From: Acidobacteriaceae bacterium | GTDB taxonomy: Bacteria > Acidobacteriota > Terriglobia > Terriglobales > Acidobacteriaceae | Direction of reading: 5' to 3' | Assembly (NCBI GenBank): GCA_030037705.1 | Contig: JASHQE010000039.1 | Span: 37,468 to 101,467 of the forward strand | DNA length: 64,000 bases | Shown here: positions 9,167 through 17,367 of the stretch, piece after piece | Numbering within the stretch: the stretch's first letter is position 1 | How the letters are laid out: every line of letters starts with the position of its first letter | The notes under the pieces: generated by a model | What the model was told of the DNA's origin: nothing | The model's database searches: none | Seen by the model: the letters and a program-made list of their open reading frames with translations, nothing else | Translations under genes and position numbers: made by a program

Positions 9167-9269
9167 TTTACCGGAGAACGGAAGCGCTGACCTGTTTGTG
9201 CGGTTTGGGCTCAGATTGCGAGAGGGGCAGCACAGATGGTACTGCGGCATGCGGGGTGAATGCGGGCAG

Positions 9270-9291
9270 CGGTAACGGCTCGAAGTTACCG
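9270..9291. promoter_or_regulatory. Inverted repeat CGGTAAC-N8-GTTACCG
   Basis: Seven-base arms CGGTAAC (9270-9276) and GTTACCG (9285-9291), about 370 bp before upxY. Its half-site recurs in the tandem repeats at 9373-9411, suggesting one dimeric regulator; the protein is not identified. Confidence 0.4.
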
Positions 9292-9372
9292 GCGCGAGGG
9301 CAAAGAAACAGAGGACAGTGGCTTTGCCGGGGGATTGGGATTAAATGGGCGATGAAAGCCTATCACGTGCAT

Positions 9373-9411
9373 TTGGAAGCTGTTACCAGTGCATATTGGA
9401 AGAGTTACCAG
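9373..9411. promoter_or_regulatory. Tandem direct repeats, candidate activator site
   Basis: TTGGAAGCTGTTACCAG (9373-9389) and TTGGAAGAGTTACCAG (9396-9411) are near-identical and start 23 bases apart, about two helical turns, so both would face the same side of the DNA. This fits an upstream activating site about 250-290 bp before upxY, possibly for an AAA+ regulator encoded just upstream. Confidence 0.45.
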
Positions 9412-9658
9412 GGGTTCAGGACGCTAGCACAAACCGGGAATTGTCACTCCCCGGTCGGGTCTAAGATTTTGAAATAGGGAAGATGTGCTCCAGTATCGGG
9501 ATACCCTTACCGGCCGGTGCAGGCATGTTAGAGCGTGAGGCGCTCGACGTGTGAGGAGCTTAGAAAGAAAATGGGTCTGTGACCCACAGGGCGAAGCTAT
9601 GTCTAGGCGGCTTCATTGGAAGAGAACCGCATACCTGCGGAAGAGGTGAGAAAACGGC

Positions 9659-10276
9659 ATGCCGATGCCACCGAAAATCGACAGCAGCTCGTACGAGGGA
9701 TCTCCTTGGTGGGCCCTTTACACGCGACATCAGCACGAAAAAACGGTGGCGGAGATGCTCATGACGAAGGGCTTCGATGTTTTTCTGCCGCTGTATGATT
9801 CCATGCGCCGTTGGAAGGACCGGAAAAAGATGCTTTCTCTTCCGCTTTTTCCCTGCTATGTCTTCGTGAGAGGGAACATCGAGAGAAAGCTGCAGGTTGT
9901 AACCACGCCGGGCGTGCACATGATTCTCTACCATGGCGAGCATCTCGCCATCATCCCCGAACAGGAAATTCAGGCGATCCGGGCTGCAGTGGAGGGAAGC
10001 TTTCGCGTAGAGCCTCACCCGTTTCTCAAATGCGGAGATCGGGTTCGCGTGCTGCGCGGCTCGCTTGCGGGGGTTGAGGGCATTCTGAGCCGCAAGAAGA
10101 ATCTTTATCGCCTGGTGCTCTCCGTCGACATGCTCGCGCAGTCGGTTGCGGTAGAGATCGATGCTGCCGATGTGGAGCCGGTGAACGGGCGCGGATCAGC
10201 CGGCGCATCGCAGGCCGGGCAGTTTGGCGGGCTGGGTATCTTCCCCAAGCCAATCGCTCTGGGCAGGAGCCAGTGA
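9659..10276 (+). CDS. UpxY-type transcription antiterminator (NusG paralogue)
   Basis: 205-residue specialised NusG homologue: N-terminal NGN domain beginning WWALYTRHQHEKTVAEML, with LPLFPCYVFVRG, and a C-terminal KOW-like segment (KCGDRVRVLRGSLAGVEGIL). By analogy with UpxY and RfaH it would bind RNA polymerase and let it read through the long EPS operon. ATG 9659 is eight bases after AGAGGTGAG. The stop overlaps a GTG (10273) in the frame of the next gene, suggesting coupling. Being first in the export block supports the role. The C-terminal tail of about 30 residues after the KOW region is unusual and glycine-rich. Family assignment is strong; the RNA or DNA element it recognises is unknown. 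Confidence 0.9.
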   Translation: MPMPPKIDSSSYEGSPWWALYTRHQHEKTVAEMLMTKGFDVFLPLYDSMRRWKDRKKMLSLPLFPCYVFVRGNIERKLQVVTTPGVHMILYHGEHLAIIPEQEIQAIRAAVEGSFRVEPHPFLKCGDRVRVLRGSLAGVEGILSRKKNLYRLVLSVDMLAQSVAVEIDAADVEPVNGRGSAGASQAGQFGGLGIFPKPIALGRSQ

Positions 10277-10362
10277 AACCGGAAGAGCCCGCGCGCGGAT
10301 GGCGCGTGGGTGAGACGAGCGGCGCGAGGCGCCGAGCCCTACTTATCCCCGCAGTTGGAACT

Positions 10363-11025
10363 ATGATGAACATCAGGCCCGATCGTTTTATGCAGCTGAG
10401 GCTTCTGGCTGTTTTCTTTTCGGTTTTCGTGCTCAGCCTGCCTGCTCCCGGCCAGGATACTCACGAAGCTTCGCCCGCCGCTGCGCCCGACGCAACTTCA
10501 CAATCCGCAACGCAACCCGCCAAGAATGTGACGGATGACAGTTTCGTGATCGGAAACGATGATGTCCTGTCGATCAATGTCTGGAACGAGCCGGATTTCA
10601 ATAAACAGTCATTGCCGGTGCGGTCGGATGGAAAGATTTCGCTGCCGCTCATCGGAGAGGTTCAGGCGGCCGGCCTGACGCCGTTGCAATTGCAACAGGA
10701 TATCGCGACCAAACTGCGCTCCTTCATCACCCAGCCTGACGTCACGGTGATCGTGCTGCAGATCAACAGTCAAAAGTTCAATATCCTGGGGCGGGTGGCT
10801 AAGCCGGGATCGTATTCGCTTACAGCGACAACAACCGTGATCGATGCCATTGCGGAGGCCGGCGGATTCCAGGATTTCGCGAAGCAAAAAGATATCTATA
10901 TTCTGCGGAAGAGCCCGAACGGCGTGGAGTCCCGCATTCCTTTTAACTATAAAGACGTGATCCGAGGCAAACATCCTGAACAGAACATCAAGCTCGAGCC
11001 GCACGACACAATCGTCGTGCCGTAA
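10363..11025 (+). CDS. Polysaccharide export protein, Wza/Poly_export family
   Basis: Periplasmic/outer-membrane export component. A signal peptide (LRLLAVFFSVFVLSLPAPGQ) is followed by a Poly_export domain (DDVLSINVWNEPDFNKQSLPV, SDGKISLPLIGEV) and SLBB-like segments (FNILGRVAKPGSYSL, DAIAEAGGF). No lipobox is evident, unlike E. coli Wza. The track starts at GTG 10273, overlapping the upxY stop and preceded by AGGAG, but that puts about 40 charged residues before the signal peptide; ATG 10363 gives a normal export signal. The start remains open. At 220-250 residues it is shorter than Wza (about 380), as in GumB/EpsE-type exporters of exosortase-linked loci. It is followed by barrel, GumC and kinase genes in the usual export-block order. 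Confidence 0.88.
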   Translation: MMNIRPDRFMQLRLLAVFFSVFVLSLPAPGQDTHEASPAAAPDATSQSATQPAKNVTDDSFVIGNDDVLSINVWNEPDFNKQSLPVRSDGKISLPLIGEVQAAGLTPLQLQQDIATKLRSFITQPDVTVIVLQINSQKFNILGRVAKPGSYSLTATTTVIDAIAEAGGFQDFAKQKDIYILRKSPNGVESRIPFNYKDVIRGKHPEQNIKLEPHDTIVVP

Positions 11026-11035
11026 AGGGCGATCG

Positions 11036-12370
11036 CTGCCGGCACAAGTCTGGCTGGGCTTCGCATTGCTGCTGGCTTTACCCGTCTGGCCGCAAGTGGC
11101 CAGCCCTATCGAAGGTGCTCCCGTTACGACCACAGACGATGAGATGGCGACGCCTCCGCCGGTAAGCGGAGCCGCGTTTCCAACTGCGGTAGGAGCGGAG
11201 ACGCGATCGAATTACATCCGCGGCGGCGTGAACTTTCAGACTTCGTATATCGACAATCTGTATGGGGGCACTGCCGGCCATCCGATTGGCGAAACCACGT
11301 TTTCACTTCTGCCCACGGTTACCATAGACCAGACCACTCCGAGACAGCACCGGCTTATCTCGTACAGTCCGGGATTTATATTTTACCGGCCTACGAGCTC
11401 GCTCGATGAGGTGAATCAGAACGCGGTGGCGGAATATCAGTTGCGGCTGACGCCGCACAGTTCGATCAGCCTCAACGATACCTTTCTGGACAGTTCCACC
11501 TCGTTCCTCTCCTCGAATTCGGAGGTGGGCGGCACGGTCTCCGGCTCAGCCCAGTCGGCAACTCCCGAGATCGTTCCTCCTTTTGCGCAAGAGTTGAGCA
11601 ATCAAGCCAACGCCGAGTTCAGCGTGCAGACGGGCCGCGACACGATGATCGGCATATCGGGAATGGCGACGCTGCTGCACTATCCCAACCCATCCGAGAC
11701 CTCGGGACTTTACGATTCAAGCTCGCGCGGAGGTTCGGCGTTTTACAACCGCCGGCTCACCGAGTCGCAGTATGCAGGCGCAACCTACGCATACTCGCAG
11801 TTCCTGACGTATCCGCCGAACTCGACAAGCGAGACGCAGACGCATACGATCTCTGCGTTTTACACGCTTTATCTGAAAAAGCAGCTTTCGCTCTCGATAT
11901 CCGGAGGGCCGCAATATTACTTAGTGACGCAACCCCCTTTCCCGAGCTCGAGCGCGTGGCAGCCCTCTATTATGGCCAGCATCGGCTGGCAGGGGCAGCG
12001 CACGAGCTTCGCCGCCAGTTATCTGCGGGAAGTGACGGGAGGCGGCGGGTTGCTGGGAGCCTACAAGACAAGCAGTGCGAATATCTCCGCACGCTGGCAG
12101 ATCGCTCGTAACTGGACTGCAGGTGTGGGAGGGGCTTATGCGAACTACTCGAATGTAAGCCCAGCCCTGTTCTCATCGACTGCGGGCGGCCACTTCATTT
12201 CGGGAGACACGACCCTGGAGCACTCGTTTGCCAAGCAGCTCCTGGTGGGACTGGAATACGACCGCATGCACGACAGCTATGGCGGAGTCACTTCCTTGAC
12301 TGCCAACCCGAACAGTGACCGCGTTTCCGGGTCGATTTCCTGGCAGTTCATGCGGGCAATAGGACGATAA
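11036..12370 (+). CDS. Outer-membrane beta-barrel protein of the EPS export block
   Basis: Predicted outer-membrane barrel of about 440 residues, rich in alternating amphipathic strands and ending in a strand with aromatics (VSGSISWQFMRAIGR). It resembles the PEP-CTERM/XrtA-associated outer-membrane proteins encoded between Wza and GumC genes and probably completes the export channel. The only standard start is TTG 11066, which cuts into the signal peptide. Ten codons upstream a CTG at 11036, preceded by AAAGGG at good spacing, gives a complete signal (PAQVWLGFALLLALPVWPQVA). No ATG, GTG or TTG lies between that CTG and the upstream stop near 10958. I favour CTG initiation; a sequencing error is the alternative. 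Confidence 0.75.
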   Translation: MPAQVWLGFALLLALPVWPQVASPIEGAPVTTTDDEMATPPPVSGAAFPTAVGAETRSNYIRGGVNFQTSYIDNLYGGTAGHPIGETTFSLLPTVTIDQTTPRQHRLISYSPGFIFYRPTSSLDEVNQNAVAEYQLRLTPHSSISLNDTFLDSSTSFLSSNSEVGGTVSGSAQSATPEIVPPFAQELSNQANAEFSVQTGRDTMIGISGMATLLHYPNPSETSGLYDSSSRGGSAFYNRRLTESQYAGATYAYSQFLTYPPNSTSETQTHTISAFYTLYLKKQLSLSISGGPQYYLVTQPPFPSSSAWQPSIMASIGWQGQRTSFAASYLREVTGGGGLLGAYKTSSANISARWQIARNWTAGVGGAYANYSNVSPALFSSTAGGHFISGDTTLEHSFAKQLLVGLEYDRMHDSYGGVTSLTANPNSDRVSGSISWQFMRAIGR

Positions 12371-12373
12371 ACC

Positions 12374-13963
12374 ATGCCGGAAGAATTCGAAGAACAAAAA
12401 TCGCAGTTTGACATTGGGCGCTATCTCGACATCGCGCGGCGCCGTTATATCCATTTCCTGGTGCCGCTCTTTGTGGGCTGGATTCTGGTATGGGGTTCGA
12501 GCTGGGTTCTGCCGCCGCGTTATAAGTCGAGCACGCTGATCCTGGTAGAGCAGCCGACGATGCCCAGGAACTACGTGACGCCCAACGTGAGCGACGACCT
12601 GCAGGACCGTTTGCAGAGCATTACGCAGCAGATTCTAAGCCGGACGCGGCTTCTGCTGATCATTGACAAGCTGCATCTCTATGGAGGCCAACAGGGCCGC
12701 ATGACGCCGGACGGAAAAGTTGCGGCGATGCGCAAAGATATCGACATCGAGCTGGTTCGCGACCCATCTGGGGCGATTACCGCATTTCGCGTCTCCTATT
12801 CGGCGCCGGATCCCCACACCGCGCAGGAGGTGACCAGCGAGCTGACCAACCTGTTTATCGATGAGAATACGAGGGTGCGCGAGCAGGAATCGGAAGATAC
12901 CACGGAATTTATCAAGAGCCAGTTGACGAGCGCGAGCGCAAGTCTTTCCGACCAGGAAGCCAAGGTGCGGGCCTTCCAGGCAACACACGAAGGCGAACTA
13001 CCGACACAGCAGGCGAGCAATCTGCAGATTCTGAGCGGGCTCCAGGCGCAGCTGCAGGGTGAGCAGGATGCGCTGAATACCGCAAAACAGCAGCGGGTTT
13101 ACGCGCAGTCGCTAATTGATCAGTACCGGGCTGTCCAGGGCACGACGCGGACGGCGACCGGAGCGCCGACCGGCATGGCGATCATTGATCAGCAACTCGA
13201 CACGCTCAGGCAAAAACTCGCCGACCTGAGCACGCGATACACAGATCAGTATCCGGAAGTGCAGCAGGTGAAGGACGAGATTGCCAAGACGGAAAAAGAG
13301 AGGGAGCAGGCCCTCGCGAATCTAAAAAACGATAAGGACAAGAGCAGCGGCGATATGCAGGCCGTGACCGATCCTGCGCAAGGCGCGCCACTCTTGCAAA
13401 TGCAGAGCCAGCTCAAGGCGGATGATATCGAGATTGCCAACCGTGAGCAGGCAATCACAAACCTGAAGGCCAGAATCAATGACTATCAGGGACGTTTGAG
13501 CGAGGAGCCTGCCGTCGAGCAGCAACTGGCGGATCTGACACGGGGGTACGATCAGTCGAAAGCCAACTTTGATGACCTGCTGAAGAAAGAAAACGATTCG
13601 CAGATGGCGACCAGCATGGAGCAGATGCAGGAGGGCGAACGGTTCACGATGCTGGATCCGCCAAGCCTGCCGCTCAAACCGGATTTTCCCAACCGCCTCA
13701 AGATGTGCGGAGCCGGAGTCGGCGCAGGGCTTGTGCTGGGAATTGCCCTGGTGGCCGGGCTAGAGTTTCTGGACGATCGCATGCATGGCGAAAAGGAGAT
13801 TCAGGCTCTTCTGCCGGTGGCGGTCATCTCCGAGATTCCGGAGATTGTTACACCGTCGGATGTGCGCAGCGGCAAGATTAGAATGGCACTAGGGTGGACA
13901 GTGGCCGCGTTTGTTGTTTTAAGCATCCTGGCTGGCACCGCGGTCAGCTATCTGCACGACTAG
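12374..13963 (+). CDS. Chain-length determinant, GumC/Wzz-type polysaccharide co-polymerase
   Basis: Inner-membrane protein controlling EPS chain length and linking polymerisation to export. It has an N-terminal Wzz segment (DIGRYLDIARRRYIHFLVPLFVGWILVW, first membrane helix), a long periplasmic coiled-coil region (about residues 170-430; many Q/E/K-rich heptads), the conserved proline-rich stretch before the second helix (MLDPPSLPLKPDFPNR), and membrane segments near 450 and at the C-terminus (WTVAAFVVLSILAGTAVSYL). At 529 residues it matches exosortase-linked GumC-like proteins. There is no fused kinase domain; the kinase is separate at 14948. It starts three bases after the barrel gene stop. 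Confidence 0.93.
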   Translation: MPEEFEEQKSQFDIGRYLDIARRRYIHFLVPLFVGWILVWGSSWVLPPRYKSSTLILVEQPTMPRNYVTPNVSDDLQDRLQSITQQILSRTRLLLIIDKLHLYGGQQGRMTPDGKVAAMRKDIDIELVRDPSGAITAFRVSYSAPDPHTAQEVTSELTNLFIDENTRVREQESEDTTEFIKSQLTSASASLSDQEAKVRAFQATHEGELPTQQASNLQILSGLQAQLQGEQDALNTAKQQRVYAQSLIDQYRAVQGTTRTATGAPTGMAIIDQQLDTLRQKLADLSTRYTDQYPEVQQVKDEIAKTEKEREQALANLKNDKDKSSGDMQAVTDPAQGAPLLQMQSQLKADDIEIANREQAITNLKARINDYQGRLSEEPAVEQQLADLTRGYDQSKANFDDLLKKENDSQMATSMEQMQEGERFTMLDPPSLPLKPDFPNRLKMCGAGVGAGLVLGIALVAGLEFLDDRMHGEKEIQALLPVAVISEIPEIVTPSDVRSGKIRMALGWTVAAFVVLSILAGTAVSYLHD

Positions 13964-13974
13964 GTTCCTTTACA

Positions 13975-14964
13975 ATGTATAAAGCTTTTTTCAAGCTTAC
14001 GCGCGACCCGTTCGAGCTCACGCCGGATCCGAATTGCTTCGTTCCAACCAAGCACCACGATGAAGCGCTCGCTTCTCTTTATTACGGCGTTCGGCGGCAT
14101 AAGGGACTGGTCGTCGTAACCGGCGAGGTAGGAACCGGAAAGACATTGCTGCTTCGATGCCTGCTTCGGCTTTTGGAGCAAAGCAAAGACATCGCTTATG
14201 CCTATGTTTTCAACAGCACGCTGAGTCCCACGGAGTTTCTGGAGTACGCAGTTTCCGATTTCGGGCTTTCGGCTGCTGGAAAGAATAAGTGCGAGCTGCT
14301 CACGGAGCTCAGTAAATTCCTGATTGCTCGCGGCACCAAACAAATGACTACGGTGCTGATCGTGGACGAGGCTCACCAGTTGTCTCCCGAGACACTGGAG
14401 GAGATACGATTGCTGTCGAATTTGGAGACGTCAACCGAGAAGCTGGTGCAAATCATGCTGGTGGGGCAGCCCGAACTGGATGAAAAACTGGACTCGGTGG
14501 GACTCAGGCAATTGAAACAGCGGATCGCGCTGCGCACGCAGCTCGTGCCGCTTACGGCCGAAGAAACGAAGACATACATTGAGAAGCGCCTGCGGATTGC
14601 CGGAGCTGACCCAAGCGTGTCGACGCTCTTTTCACCACAGGCTATTGTGAAGGTGCATCGGTATTCTCAGGGTCTGCCCCGCTTGATTAATACAATTTGC
14701 GAGAACTCTCTGATTACTGCCTATGCGCGGCGCGCATCCGCTGTTTCCGCGGAGATTGTGGAGCAGGTGGCGCAAGAGTTCCGTCTGGACGGGTTGGGTC
14801 CCGCTGCGAACGGTGGCGCAGAGTTCCGCGGCGAGACAAACGCGGCCCATCGGCCGGGCAGTAATTTGGAGAGGCACGTGGCGTTGCGAGGGGCCGTCGC
14901 GAGCGAATCCGGCTTAGAGAGGCCGGTTGCCCTCGAAGTGAGTAGTTATGAGTCAGATATTTGA
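13975..14964 (+). CDS. ExeA-like AAA ATPase (XrtA-associated type)
   Basis: Cytoplasmic P-loop ATPase of about 329 residues with the family opening MYKAFFKLTRDPFELTPDP, Walker A GEVGTGKT (about residues 44-51), Walker B VLIVDEAHQLS, and a sensor region (LVGQPELDEKL...LKQRIALR). Such proteins accompany exosortase/EPS loci and the general secretion ATPase ExeA; their EPS role is not well defined. ATG 13975 gives the canonical N-terminus; the track start at 13894 adds 27 unrelated residues. Its 3' end overlaps the kinase gene by 17 bases, implying coupled translation. The C-terminal 60 residues are low in conservation. Confidence 0.9.
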   Translation: MYKAFFKLTRDPFELTPDPNCFVPTKHHDEALASLYYGVRRHKGLVVVTGEVGTGKTLLLRCLLRLLEQSKDIAYAYVFNSTLSPTEFLEYAVSDFGLSAAGKNKCELLTELSKFLIARGTKQMTTVLIVDEAHQLSPETLEEIRLLSNLETSTEKLVQIMLVGQPELDEKLDSVGLRQLKQRIALRTQLVPLTAEETKTYIEKRLRIAGADPSVSTLFSPQAIVKVHRYSQGLPRLINTICENSLITAYARRASAVSAEIVEQVAQEFRLDGLGPAANGGAEFRGETNAAHRPGSNLERHVALRGAVASESGLERPVALEVSSYESDI

Positions 14965-15892
14965 TGCATTGCTCAGATCGGAGACGGATCGGGCAGGCAA
15001 AGATCCTGAAGCACAGGTGGCTACTGAGCTTTTGCAGCGCGTCGAGAGTCTCGCTGCGTCGCGATGGGAGTCTGTCGATCTTGCTTCAGAAGCCGAGCCA
15101 CAGGCGCACCTTGAGTTGCTGAAAGCGCCACAGCCTGGGACAGTCAATGGATTGCAGCCTGGTAAGCACGACGAGCGCGTAGTTGCGCTGGACCGGGTCA
15201 AATCTCTGTCCCTTTCGCCGGCGTCGGGCGGCCGGCTGGTGTGCCTGACCGACACGGAGGAGCCGACGGCAGAAGCATTTCGCTTGTTGGGCGTGCGGCT
15301 GAGAGACCTTCGCCGCACGCAGTCCTTGAGGAAAGTGCTCATCACCAGCACTGTTCCGCGCGAGGGCAAGAGCACGGTGGCCGCCAATCTTGCCTGTACG
15401 CTGGCGCACAAGGCCGAAGAGAAGATTCTGCTGCTCGAAGGCGATGTGCGGAGGCCTTCGCTTTCTGACGCCTTTGATCTGGGAAGAATTCCGGGACTCT
15501 GCGAGTGCCTGCAGGGTAAGCGCAGCCTGCAAGACAGCATTTACCGCATCGAGAAAGCGGATCTCTGGATTTTGCCGGCAGGCATTGCACCGAAGACCCC
15601 GCTCGAATTGCTGCAATCGGAAAAATTGCCTCGCCTGATGGACCAGTTGGCCTCGTTGTTCGATTGGGTGATTGTCGATTCTCCGCCCATCCTGCCTCTT
15701 GCCGACACAAGCGTCTGGACCAGGATGGTAGATGGAATCCTGCTCGTCAGCCGTCAAGGCGTAACAGAGAAAAAACAGTTGGAGCGGGGAATTCAGGCGA
15801 TCGAACCTGGAAAGCTGATCGGAGCCTTGCTGAACTGTTCTAAAACTTCAGCCTATAGCAGCTATTATTATCGTACTTCCGCCGGGTCCTGA
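14948..15892 (+). CDS. CpsD/CapB-type tyrosine autokinase
   Basis: Bacterial tyrosine kinase that, by phosphorylating its own tyrosine tail, regulates the GumC/Wzz partner and so polymer length. It shows Walker A (TSTVPREGKST), Walker A' (LLLEGDVRRPS), Walker B (WVIVDSPPI) and a C-terminal tyrosine cluster (YSSYYYR). The first 80 residues are a variable adaptor. At 314 residues it is a stand-alone cytoplasmic kinase needing the GumC C-terminus for activation. It overlaps the ATPase gene and is the last gene of the export block. Confidence 0.93.
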   Translation: MSQIFDALLRSETDRAGKDPEAQVATELLQRVESLAASRWESVDLASEAEPQAHLELLKAPQPGTVNGLQPGKHDERVVALDRVKSLSLSPASGGRLVCLTDTEEPTAEAFRLLGVRLRDLRRTQSLRKVLITSTVPREGKSTVAANLACTLAHKAEEKILLLEGDVRRPSLSDAFDLGRIPGLCECLQGKRSLQDSIYRIEKADLWILPAGIAPKTPLELLQSEKLPRLMDQLASLFDWVIVDSPPILPLADTSVWTRMVDGILLVSRQGVTEKKQLERGIQAIEPGKLIGALLNCSKTSAYSSYYYRTSAGS

Positions 15893-15899
15893 TAACGTT

Positions 15900-15927
15900 C
15901 GGTTCCGCGATCGATCCACGGGAACCG
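15900..15927 (+). terminator. Hairpin after the kinase gene
   Basis: CGGTTCC (15900-15906) pairs perfectly with GGAACCG (15921-15927), eight bases after the kinase stop, followed by ATCTTTCCTTCC rather than a clean T-run. It may mark partial termination between the export block and the priming transferase gene. Confidence 0.35.
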
Positions 15928-16109
15928 ATCTTTCCTTCCACTGAAATTGCACTTTACGCTGAGAGCGTATGCCGCCCATCGGCTCGCATGAGTGCGTTGC
16001 GATGCGCGGTGCCTGTCTCATCCTTCCCACCCCAAACATGTTTTTATCCCCTTGGTTCGCAGTGCCTGCATCGGCACCAGACACAACCAACCAGTTTAGA
16101 GAGGAGTAA

Positions 16110-17261
16110 GTGTTGACTATGCGAAGCGAGAATGGTGCCTCATCCATGGCCGATCCTCTATTGGAGTCCATATCGGCGGCGCAGCGGCTGCCCCTGGACG
16201 AAGAAACCTTCAGACGGATGATTGCAATTGAGCGCAAGCGGACTGAGCGCTCGAAGACCCCCTTTCTGCTGATGCTTCTGGAGATCACCAACCGGAAAAG
16301 CCCGGAACAGAACAAAGCGACGCTTGAAACGATCGTGACCGCGCTTATGGCCTCCAGCCGCGATACGGATATCGTCGGATGGTACCAGTCGTGCGCCATC
16401 GTTGGCGTCCTGTTTACTGGGCTGGTTGGCAGCGATAAGAACTCAATTGCCGACATGATCGTCAACCGCGTGAGCGCTACGCTTCTGGACGAATTGACCG
16501 TGGAGACCTTCAAAGAGGTCAGTATCTCTTTCCACTTCTTCCCCGACGATTGGGATCACGAAAAGCCGGGACGGCTCAGCAATCCCGCTCTGTATCCCGA
16601 CCTGGTGAAGCACGAGAAAGGCAGGCGGCCGCTGTTGCTGGCTAAGCGGCTGATCGATGTCATTGGCAGCGCGGTGATGCTCATTCTCTGCGCTCCCGTG
16701 TTTCTTGTGATCGCGCTCGCCGTCAAATTGACCTCGAAAGGGCCTGTGTTTTTCCGGCAGCAGCGCGTCGGTCAATATGGAAAGAGCTTCACGTTTTTGA
16801 AGTTTCGGTCCATGCATGTGAACAACGACAACAGCGTGCACAGGGAATATGTGAAACGGCTGATCGAAAGCAAGCCCGGTTGCGAGAACGGCACCGGCAA
16901 GAGCGTCTATAAGCTGACGAACGATAAACGGATTACGCCGCTGGGTAAGCTTCTGCGCAGGACCAGCCTCGACGAATTGCCGCAGTTCCTAAACGTTTTG
17001 TGGGGAGACATGTCGTTGGTAGGTCCTCGTCCTCCGATTCCTTATGAGCTGGCCGCTTATCAGACGTGGCATCGCAGGAGGCTTCTCGACGTAAAGCCGG
17101 GCATCACTGGCTTGTGGCAGGTTACGGGCCGCAGCAGCGTGAAGTTCGATGAGATGGTCCGTCTGGATCTCCGGTACGCCATGTCCTGGAGCCCGTGGCT
17201 CGACCTCAGGATTCTTATCCGCACACCTCTCGCGGTCATCAAGGGATCGGGCGCGTGCTGA
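16110..17261 (+). CDS. Priming sugar-1-phosphate transferase with GGDEF-like N-terminus
   Basis: Polyprenyl-phosphate glycosylphosphotransferase that loads the first sugar phosphate on undecaprenyl phosphate. The C-terminal half has the membrane entry helix (KRLIDVIGSAVMLILCAPVFLVIALAV), KFRSMHVNND, the catalytic region RRTSLDELPQFLNVLWGDMSLVGPRP, and PGITGLWQVTGRS. The N-terminal 160 residues are not the usual CoA-binding-like or multi-helix domain. They resemble a GGDEF fold (FRRMIAIERKRTERSKTPFLLML, RDTDIVGWY) with the GGDEF signature replaced, so it is probably non-catalytic and perhaps regulatory. Starts GTG 16110 or TTG 16113 follow GAGGAG; the choice is uncertain. It lies alone between a 217-base gap and the sugar trio. 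Confidence 0.9.
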   Translation: MLTMRSENGASSMADPLLESISAAQRLPLDEETFRRMIAIERKRTERSKTPFLLMLLEITNRKSPEQNKATLETIVTALMASSRDTDIVGWYQSCAIVGVLFTGLVGSDKNSIADMIVNRVSATLLDELTVETFKEVSISFHFFPDDWDHEKPGRLSNPALYPDLVKHEKGRRPLLLAKRLIDVIGSAVMLILCAPVFLVIALAVKLTSKGPVFFRQQRVGQYGKSFTFLKFRSMHVNNDNSVHREYVKRLIESKPGCENGTGKSVYKLTNDKRITPLGKLLRRTSLDELPQFLNVLWGDMSLVGPRPPIPYELAAYQTWHRRRLLDVKPGITGLWQVTGRSSVKFDEMVRLDLRYAMSWSPWLDLRILIRTPLAVIKGSGAC

Positions 17262-17367
17262 TCGCATACGCTGTTCCCGATCGAACATCGACTTCTTCGA
17301 ATGGGCAAGAACAACTCCTTACTTAGAGGTTTCTAAATTAAGTCAGCGAACGAAAGAGATAAAACAC

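Larger units (their letters stand above)
9167..9658 (+). promoter_or_regulatory. Leader of the EPS export operon
   Basis: About 490 bases without a convincing gene, ending in the ribosome site AGAGGTGAG of upxY. It holds four copies of the GTTACC hexamer (one inverted) between 9271 and 9409. Small hairpins follow nearer the gene: GAGCG/CGCTC (9531-9545) and TGGGTC/GACCCA (9572-9586). UpxY-type proteins act on leaders of their own polysaccharide operons, so an RNA role is plausible. I found no convincing -24/-12 element. Confidence 0.5.

Noticed and set aside
9163-9477. 104-residue ORF over the upxY leader
   Set aside because: It overlaps the GTTACC repeats and has no protein-like character; better read as a leader.
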